Of a stretch of DNA of 64,000 nucleotides, positions 58,650 through 64,000 are shown one piece after another. A model generated the notes under the pieces. It was given only the letters and a program-made list of their open reading frames with translations. It made no database searches and was not told the DNA's origin. The translations under genes were made by a program, and so were the position numbers. Origin of the DNA: CAZAMB01 sp964486335 (GTDB lineage Bacteria; Planctomycetota; Phycisphaerae; UBA1845). Numbering within the stretch: position 1 is the stretch's first letter; each line of letters begins with the position of its first letter. The stretch lies in the NCBI GenBank assembly GCA_964486335.1, contig CAZAMB010000004.1, positions 191,824 through 255,823 of the forward strand, given 5' to 3'.

Positions 58650-61600
58650 CTATTTCGGACATCGTGGACCGGAGGAAAAGGGATAGGGGAACCCGCGATA
58701 AGCGTCCAGAACGCCGGCAATATCCTGAAAGTCCACGATGTAGTTCGGCACGGCCGGGTGGAGATCGGCTCGCTCAGTGGAAACCGCATCGGGTTGATTC
58801 ACAAATCGGTCGACGACGGCGGTCATATCGGCCATGTCGACTTTTCCATCGGGAGCCTCCGGGCTTCCGGACGATCCGACGACATCTCCCCAGACCGAAA
58901 CAGTCGGGACCGTCAGAACCGCCGAAAAATAGCGATCATCCATCGCGGCTGCCCGTGGGATTAGGTCGGGTCGCGTATCCTGAGCGCAGGCAAGATCGAT
59001 GGCGTCAATTCGGTAGATCGCGCCAGGTCGAACTTCGGGGCCGGAGATGACGACGCGTTGGTCGTCGGGCCAACTCGCTGAAAAGAACGAATTGCATTGC
59101 AGTCGGGCGTGCCGCCCCCCCGCCGGACCCTGGCCCCCCGGCCCTTGGGAACGCGGAGGTCCGACCCAGTAGACTGAATTGAATACAGCGCCGGCACCCG
59201 CCGGGGAATTCGCAACGCGGACACGATAGGCCACGGTTCGACTTGCAGATCGTGGCACAAAGGAGATGTAGCGATTGGTCGCCACGCTGATGGTCGTTGG
59301 CAACGGTTGATTGGCAATGCGACAGAATTGGCACTCGTCGGGGACATCGTCATGATCTTGGTCGCTGGTTGCCGTGGCATATTCGAGGGCCAGTCGAACC
59401 CAACTGCTTCCGCCGCACGCCGTGGGATTCACTGCGGACGTCGCGACGACATCAAAACGCACCTGGCCGTTTTCCACGGCAGCGTTGAAGCGCGCCATGG
59501 GGATGATCAGCTCGGTCACATCCGGCGTGCGCGGGCAATCGGACGCACCGTCGACGAAAACCTCGCCGATCAGATCGCCGTTGAGGGAGATGAACAGGCT
59601 CTCGTCGCGCAATTCGCCGAAAAGGTCCGCGATGGCCGACATTCTCAGGAAGACGTCGCCGGTTGCGGGGGGTAATGAGGAAAACGTGTGGCTTTGTGGC
59701 GAATTCACGCCGATGTTGCCAAGCATGGGCGAAATCACGACAAATTGGAGGTCGGCCTCGTCGCTGAGGCCGTTGCGGTTGCAATCGGGACAGTCATAAA
59801 TCTCCACGTCGTCAACGTACCATCCACGGCGACCGGTGCAGCCGTCCTTTCCAAAATCGAAGCGAATCTCGATGAGGTCTCCGGGTTTGACATACGGTCT
59901 CAGGTTAATGACCGACGTGCCCCACCGTCCTCCGACGCCGTTCCATGCCTCCTGTCCTGCGAGCGGACTCGTGTTGTTGTAGCGGCCGGCGCGGAGCGCG
60001 GAATTGTATGGGTTGAATTGAAAATGAATGCCGCGGATGAGCCTCCACGAGCCGCCGTTGGCGCGAATGGAGACGTTGCCGCCATCGTATCCCAACTCGG
60101 TATCGAGATAATGAGTGAAACGCAGGAGCGGGAAATCCAACGTCGCGGGTAACTGGATCGGCGGGCTGATGAGCGAATGAAGCGCCGATTCGTCCACCTT
60201 GTCGCAATCGCCGAGGTCCGGGTCCGCACAAAACCATGCTCGACCCGGCCGGTCGTGCGGAAGGGGTTCCGAGGAAATCACCCAATCGTAAGGAGTCGGT
60301 GAATCAGTGTGAGCGGTGGTCCAACCACTCTGCGTTGATTCAAAGCCGTCCTGGAACAGGAGAACCCGCCGGCCACACTGGCGCGGCGTTCGCGGGTCGA
60401 GGACGGCGATCGTTCGTCCGCAGCGCCCGGGTGTGTTCATCTCTACGGCCTGGAGCGCAAGATCGACCTGAAGAGCGTCGTCCTCGGTGAACGGTTCGGC
60501 CATGGGCCGCCCGGTTCGCGGGTCGGCGACGAATCGACCGATGAGGTCCCTGGCCGATCGAGTTAATGCAAGATAGGCATCCTCAAAATCGGAAGCCGGC
60601 GTGAGATAGACGGTCAAAGCTCGATACCAAACGGCGCCGGCCTTGATCGGACCGATGCCGCGAACCGTGAACCCGTTGAACGTTTTTCCGTCCACAAGGA
60701 TCGCGAAGGCGTGATTAGGAATGCCGCTTCCGCTGTGGACGCCGCCGTTGTCGCCGGGGCCGCAGGTCTGTAATTCACTGTTGGCGCGATCGGGATGTCC
60801 ACGACAGGTTGGATCCCACATGTCGCGAATGGCACCGCCGAATGCAACGGAGTCTTCGGCCACGAGCCATCGAACACCGTCGGGATAGGTGGGACGCGGA
60901 CTGCACTGCGTTCGCCTTATATTCGGAGCATCAGCGCCGCCGCCCGTGGGATGAACCGGCCAAGGGGGTCCGAAGGGATCAATGAATGCAGCGTTTCCGT
61001 TGAACAGGTCGACCAGTTCGCCGAACACATCGGAAAACGATTCGTTGAGTTGACCGGACTGGTTTTGATAGATCAAGTCGGCGGAAAAGGTTGTAACACC
61101 GTGGGCCAGCTCATGGGCCGTGATGTCGTCCGTCACGGTGAACTTACAGAAGGCCATTTGAAGAAGATGGTCGCTCCAAAATGCGTTGGGACACCCCGGG
61201 GCGCGAGAATTGACTGTGGCGATCATCGGCAAACCACGATCGTCAATGCCGTCGCGCCCGAATGCCCTTTGAAAATAATCGTAGGTGTCGCCGAAGTAAT
61301 CGTAAGCGCGATTCACGTCGTCCTGCTCGGGATACGGGGGATCGCCTTCGGCTCGCGCCAATGTTCCCGGCAACTCCGACGTCGACATGCCGTCGTGGAT
61401 CTGCCGATCGATCAGACGTTCAATCAGAGACCACCGATCGAGGATCTTTCCTGTCCGGGCGTGAACGAAAAACGCCTCACGTAGTCCGGCGGCGGCATCG
61501 GAAATCACGATGTGGTAAGCGAGCGTCGCACCGATCGATGGATCGCCGTACCAGCCGGGGTCGACAACGACCAATTCCTGCTTTTCGACTACCGGCTGAC

Positions 61601-62132
61601 CAGATTCAACTTCCGCCGAGACGAGCATAACAGCGGCATCGGATGGAAGCGAAGGTCGAACGTCCAACTGAGCATCGATGGGATTAAAATCGCCGTTGGC
61701 TGCCACGACGCGGCCGGCAGAATCCTGATGAACCCTGATTACACCGGAAAAAACCGGAACGCCGCGATGGACCTGGCAAAACGTCGAGTGGCTTTCATTC
61801 CATTCGTCGCGGCGAACGTGATCGATCAAAAGTTGCGCCTGGGGATCGGTCACACCGAAAAGGCCGCCGTGCAACCGCAAGAACTCATCCGGTGTGGAAA
61901 TCGCACGAGCGACTCCGCCAGCGTCTCGTGTGATGGGTCCGCCGTCATCGGCCGCGACAAACGACGCGAGTCCGGTAACGCCTGATCGTTCCACCCGCAG
62001 TTTGCAGTCTGGCGGCTGCGCCCTAGCAATCTGAATCAGTAAACCGATCGCGAAGACTTCCAGTAGGCAGTTTCTCAAGGTGAAAGCGAGCCTCAACATC
62101 GGCCAACCGCCCTGGCGTAGTTTGCCCCGCAT
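58650..62132 (-). CDS. Secreted M4-family (thermolysin-like) metallopeptidase with dockerin-like C-terminus
   Basis: A 1160-aa exported protease. A signal peptide ends near ARAQ (residue about 39), and an FTP-like prodomain follows at about 75-220. The M4 catalytic domain has the zinc motif HELAH at 340-344 and the third ligand in NESFSDVFGE (Glu364). Residues about 590-770 form a jelly-roll/MAM-like domain (FQDGFESTQSGW), then further beta domains. The end carries dockerin-like repeats (DGKVDMADMTAVVDRFVN, VDFQDIAGVLDAYRG). The protease is probably secreted and may be anchored through the dockerin-like part. The zinc ligands argue for an active enzyme. Confidence 0.9.
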   Translation of the reverse strand: MRGKLRQGGWPMLRLAFTLRNCLLEVFAIGLLIQIARAQPPDCKLRVERSGVTGLASFVAADDGGPITRDAGGVARAISTPDEFLRLHGGLFGVTDPQAQLLIDHVRRDEWNESHSTFCQVHRGVPVFSGVIRVHQDSAGRVVAANGDFNPIDAQLDVRPSLPSDAAVMLVSAEVESGQPVVEKQELVVVDPGWYGDPSIGATLAYHIVISDAAAGLREAFFVHARTGKILDRWSLIERLIDRQIHDGMSTSELPGTLARAEGDPPYPEQDDVNRAYDYFGDTYDYFQRAFGRDGIDDRGLPMIATVNSRAPGCPNAFWSDHLLQMAFCKFTVTDDITAHELAHGVTTFSADLIYQNQSGQLNESFSDVFGELVDLFNGNAAFIDPFGPPWPVHPTGGGADAPNIRRTQCSPRPTYPDGVRWLVAEDSVAFGGAIRDMWDPTCRGHPDRANSELQTCGPGDNGGVHSGSGIPNHAFAILVDGKTFNGFTVRGIGPIKAGAVWYRALTVYLTPASDFEDAYLALTRSARDLIGRFVADPRTGRPMAEPFTEDDALQVDLALQAVEMNTPGRCGRTIAVLDPRTPRQCGRRVLLFQDGFESTQSGWTTAHTDSPTPYDWVISSEPLPHDRPGRAWFCADPDLGDCDKVDESALHSLISPPIQLPATLDFPLLRFTHYLDTELGYDGGNVSIRANGGSWRLIRGIHFQFNPYNSALRAGRYNNTSPLAGQEAWNGVGGRWGTSVINLRPYVKPGDLIEIRFDFGKDGCTGRRGWYVDDVEIYDCPDCNRNGLSDEADLQFVVISPMLGNIGVNSPQSHTFSSLPPATGDVFLRMSAIADLFGELRDESLFISLNGDLIGEVFVDGASDCPRTPDVTELIIPMARFNAAVENGQVRFDVVATSAVNPTACGGSSWVRLALEYATATSDQDHDDVPDECQFCRIANQPLPTTISVATNRYISFVPRSASRTVAYRVRVANSPAGAGAVFNSVYWVGPPRSQGPGGQGPAGGRHARLQCNSFFSASWPDDQRVVISGPEVRPGAIYRIDAIDLACAQDTRPDLIPRAAAMDDRYFSAVLTVPTVSVWGDVVGSSGSPEAPDGKVDMADMTAVVDRFVNQPDAVSTERADLHPAVPNYIVDFQDIAGVLDAYRGFPYPFSSGPRCPK

Positions 62133-62513
62133 GTTTCCCCCGAGAACGGCGGTAACGGCCTAATTCGCCAGGAAAGAGCCCATTCCCGAATCGCCCTTCC
62201 CAAGTCCGCGCGAACTGAAGTTCGCGGCCCGCCCCGGCTCTTGAGACAAGCCGCAAGGGCCGCGGTACAAAAAGCTTATCAGACGACATGCTGAAAAGTC
62301 AACGAAAACCAGGCTTTTCGTTTATTCGGGAGCCCGGGTTACAAAGCATCACGAATAGGCCCCCGACTTCACAACAACAGCGGGGCATTGCAGTAGACGA
62401 CAATGGATCATCTGGCTGCACAGCCGGTTCGCGAATGCGATCATGGGTAACAAACTGGTCACGGAAAGAAAGACAGTTGCTGATTATCCGTCGCGGACGT
62501 AGATTGTATAGAG
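62133..62513. other. Intergenic region between divergent secreted-protein genes, with palindrome copy C
   Basis: 381 bp. It holds the palindrome at 62204-62232. No other gene is supported. Promoters for both flanking genes should lie here but could not be placed with confidence. Confidence 0.45.
62204..62232 (+). repeat. Dispersed palindrome, copy C
   Basis: Core CGCGAACTGAAGTTCGCG in the plus orientation, with flanks GTCCG before and GCCCGC after. It differs from copy A by one flank base. Confidence 0.78.
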
Positions 62514-62909
62514 ATGAAGTTGCGATTGGCTTTTATCACTGTTCTTGTGCTGGGGTCATCCATTCCCCCGGCGGCCATCGGAACGCCGAAACCGACGCGA
62601 AACTCGCGCAAAGTGCAATGTCATTGCGGGTGTGGCGAAACGTGTCGGTGTTGTTGCCGGAGCAGCGTTCCCAAGACTTCCGATGAATCCGACGAAGCAG
62701 CACTTCTCTGTCGATGCCCACTGCAAACGACACCGCTCGTTCGAACAGTTTGGCCCGACCATCTGGAAATCCGACAAGTGTTCATTGGTGCGTGCTATGC
62801 AACTTTGGACCACGCGGCTGAGGTGATGGTAACAGGTTCGGTGTTGCCGCGTTCGCACAGCCCGCCCGATCATCTTTCGTACCTGCAAACGTTTGTCCTT
62901 CTCATTTGA
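62514..62909 (+). CDS. Small exported cysteine-rich protein
   Basis: A 131-aa protein with a signal peptide (residues about 1-23, LAFITVLVLGSSIPPAAIG) and a Cys cluster CHCGCGETCRCCC at about residues 36-48, with a second CRC near 67. The cluster could bind a soft metal such as copper or zinc. The rest has no known motif. No strong ribosome binding site precedes the ATG, so the start is tentative. It lies upstream of the YHS-type gene on the same strand, which fits a metal-related role by neighbourhood only. Confidence 0.58.
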   Translation: MKLRLAFITVLVLGSSIPPAAIGTPKPTRNSRKVQCHCGCGETCRCCCRSSVPKTSDESDEAALLCRCPLQTTPLVRTVWPDHLEIRQVFIGACYATLDHAAEVMVTGSVLPRSHSPPDHLSYLQTFVLLI

Positions 62910-63173
62910 TCGCTACTCATTCGATTGATTCGGACGTGCGGCATGCGCGCACGCGGGCCGGCTTCGATGGACCGTGTCCACAGAACTCCATCGAGCACCG
63001 AGCGTAGCGAACCGACCATTCCAATCGATCGCATTCAATTCCGCACGACAACTTGAATGACGTGTACGTGTTGCGTCCGTACTGGCTTCGCGACGCGAAT
63101 TACATTGCAAAGATTGGCAAGGCCATGGAACGGTTCCGTGGCCGAATGAGCAACCTCTGAAAGGAGAAACACG

Positions 63174-63875
63174 ATGACGATGTGCACAAAGATTATTTGC
63201 GGATTGGGATTATTCTCGGCGACCATGGTGATGGCCTCGGAGCCGACCGGCGCCGGCAAGAGCGAAATGCCGAAGTGCCCGGTGATGGGCGAGCCGATCA
63301 ACCTCGCGGTCAGCGTTGCGACCGACGACGGTCCCGTCTTTTTTTGCTGCAAAGGATGCGACAAGAAATACACGGCCGAACCCGCCAAGTTCGCGGAGGC
63401 CGTCGCGGCGCAAAGAAAGTTTCTCGCGGAAAAGCCGAGGATTCAGGTCAAGTGCCCAGTGACCGGCAATCCGGTCGATCCGAACGTGGTCAGCGACAAG
63501 AGTGGAACGCGGGTCGCGTTTTGCTGCAAGGGGTGCGTGGAGAAATACGACACCGATCCCGCCAAGTACAAAGTCGCCCTGGCGAATAGCTACTCCTATC
63601 AAACGCAGTGCCCGGTCACGGGAGAAACGATTGATCCGAATTCGTCCGTGACCCTTCCCGATGGCGAGATGATCTATACATGCTGCAAGGGCTGCACGAA
63701 GAAGCTGATCAAGGATGCGGAGAAGTACGCGGCCGAATTGAAGAAACTAGGATTCAGCTTTCGCCCCGACAAGATTGCCAAGGCGGTCGAAACCGTAGCC
63801 AAAGCTGTGCCTCAAGAACACCAAGGCCATGACCACGATCATGACCATGGTCACGAAGGGCACGATCACGACTAA
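63174..63875 (+). CDS. Exported triple YHS/TRASH-like metal-binding protein with His-rich tail
   Basis: A 233-aa protein with a probable signal peptide (residues about 1-21). Three tandem units begin with Cys-Pro-Val at residues 35, 94 and 146 and contain CCKGC at 58-62, 117-121 and 170-174. This is the layout of YHS/TRASH-type metal-binding domains. Residues 216-233 are mostly His, Asp and Gly (HDHDHGHEGHDHD). The protein is likely a periplasmic or surface metal binder, for copper or similar ions. GAAAGGAG lies about seven bases upstream of the ATG. No metal pump or sensor gene is in the window. Confidence 0.85.
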   Translation: MTMCTKIICGLGLFSATMVMASEPTGAGKSEMPKCPVMGEPINLAVSVATDDGPVFFCCKGCDKKYTAEPAKFAEAVAAQRKFLAEKPRIQVKCPVTGNPVDPNVVSDKSGTRVAFCCKGCVEKYDTDPAKYKVALANSYSYQTQCPVTGETIDPNSSVTLPDGEMIYTCCKGCTKKLIKDAEKYAAELKKLGFSFRPDKIAKAVETVAKAVPQEHQGHDHDHDHGHEGHDHD

Positions 63876-63950
63876 GTAGCAACGCAGAATGACGTACCCG
63901 ATCGGCGCCGGCCGAACCACGAACTCAGTGGATTCTCCTGCGTTCCGGGG

Positions 63951-63965
63951 CCGCGCGGGCTGAAG
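63951..63965 (+). repeat. Partial copy of the dispersed palindrome
   Basis: CCGCGCGGGCTGAAG matches the first half of the element with one change and then stops matching. It may be a decayed or truncated copy. An ATG at 63971 opens a frame that runs off the right edge after ten codons; it has no ribosome binding site and is not called as a gene. Confidence 0.35.
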
Positions 63966-64000
63966 AAACTATGAGCGTGTTCTCCGGTGTGGGATACTTG

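Noticed and set aside
63043..63160. Short plus-strand frame before the YHS gene (VLRPYWLRDANYIAKIGKAM)
   Set aside because: It looks somewhat protein-like and could be a gene remnant, but it has no clear start and no recognised family.

Overview
The window looks like a chromosomal segment of a planctomycete, most likely from the class Phycisphaerae or a relative. I infer this from four things: a type IV pilus locus of the kind seen in the PVC superphylum, secreted PQQ-type beta-propeller proteins, large secreted proteins with dockerin-like or IPTL-CTERM-like C-termini, and a ribosomal supercluster that lacks rpmD, adk and infA. Lineage is an inference from gene content. No rRNA gene or CRISPR array was seen, and there is one tRNA gene.

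Layout. 1-9973 (minus strand): a pilus/secretion operon. It runs from a PilM-PilN-like fusion through a PilO/Amuc_1100-like membrane protein, a second single-span membrane protein and a TPR-containing secretin to a 331-aa exported protein, then the start of what may be a KpsF/GutQ sugar-phosphate isomerase that runs off the left edge. 10055-16589: housekeeping genes on both strands (mtaB, a methyltransferase, a ThiF/MoeB-type E1, a membrane protein, tRNA-Leu(UAG), aroC, a YjbQ-family protein and a HIT protein). 16683-34483 (minus strand): fusA followed by the fused S10-spc-alpha ribosomal cluster, from rpsJ to rplQ, with secY, map and rpoA inside it. A good promoter candidate precedes rpsJ, and a hairpin with a T-run lies between rplB and rpsS.

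34641-45706: mixed metabolism (a small lipoprotein, a GNAT acetyltransferase, an M24 peptidase, acetyl-CoA synthetase, a sugar-nucleotide epimerase, two overlapping PQQ-propeller genes and a PaaK-like CoA ligase). 46322-63875: an accessory region rich in exported proteins. It holds a 296-aa secreted protein, a DedA protein, a 1187-aa cysteine-repeat surface protein behind a structured leader, an ABC1/UbiB-like kinase, two multidomain secreted proteins with dockerin-like ends (one an M4 metallopeptidase), a MoaD/ThiS-BNR propeller pair, a cysteine-rich small exported protein and a triple YHS/TRASH metal-binding protein with a His-rich tail. A dispersed palindrome with compensatory base changes sits between genes in this right-hand part only.

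How the parts fit. The pilus locus supplies an envelope machine. The right-hand genes supply many exported or surface proteins whose C-terminal signals imply sorting systems encoded elsewhere. The ThiF-like E1 and the MoaD/ThiS-like protein with a C-terminal Gly-Gly could be partners in sulfur transfer or protein conjugation, but the window does not show this directly.
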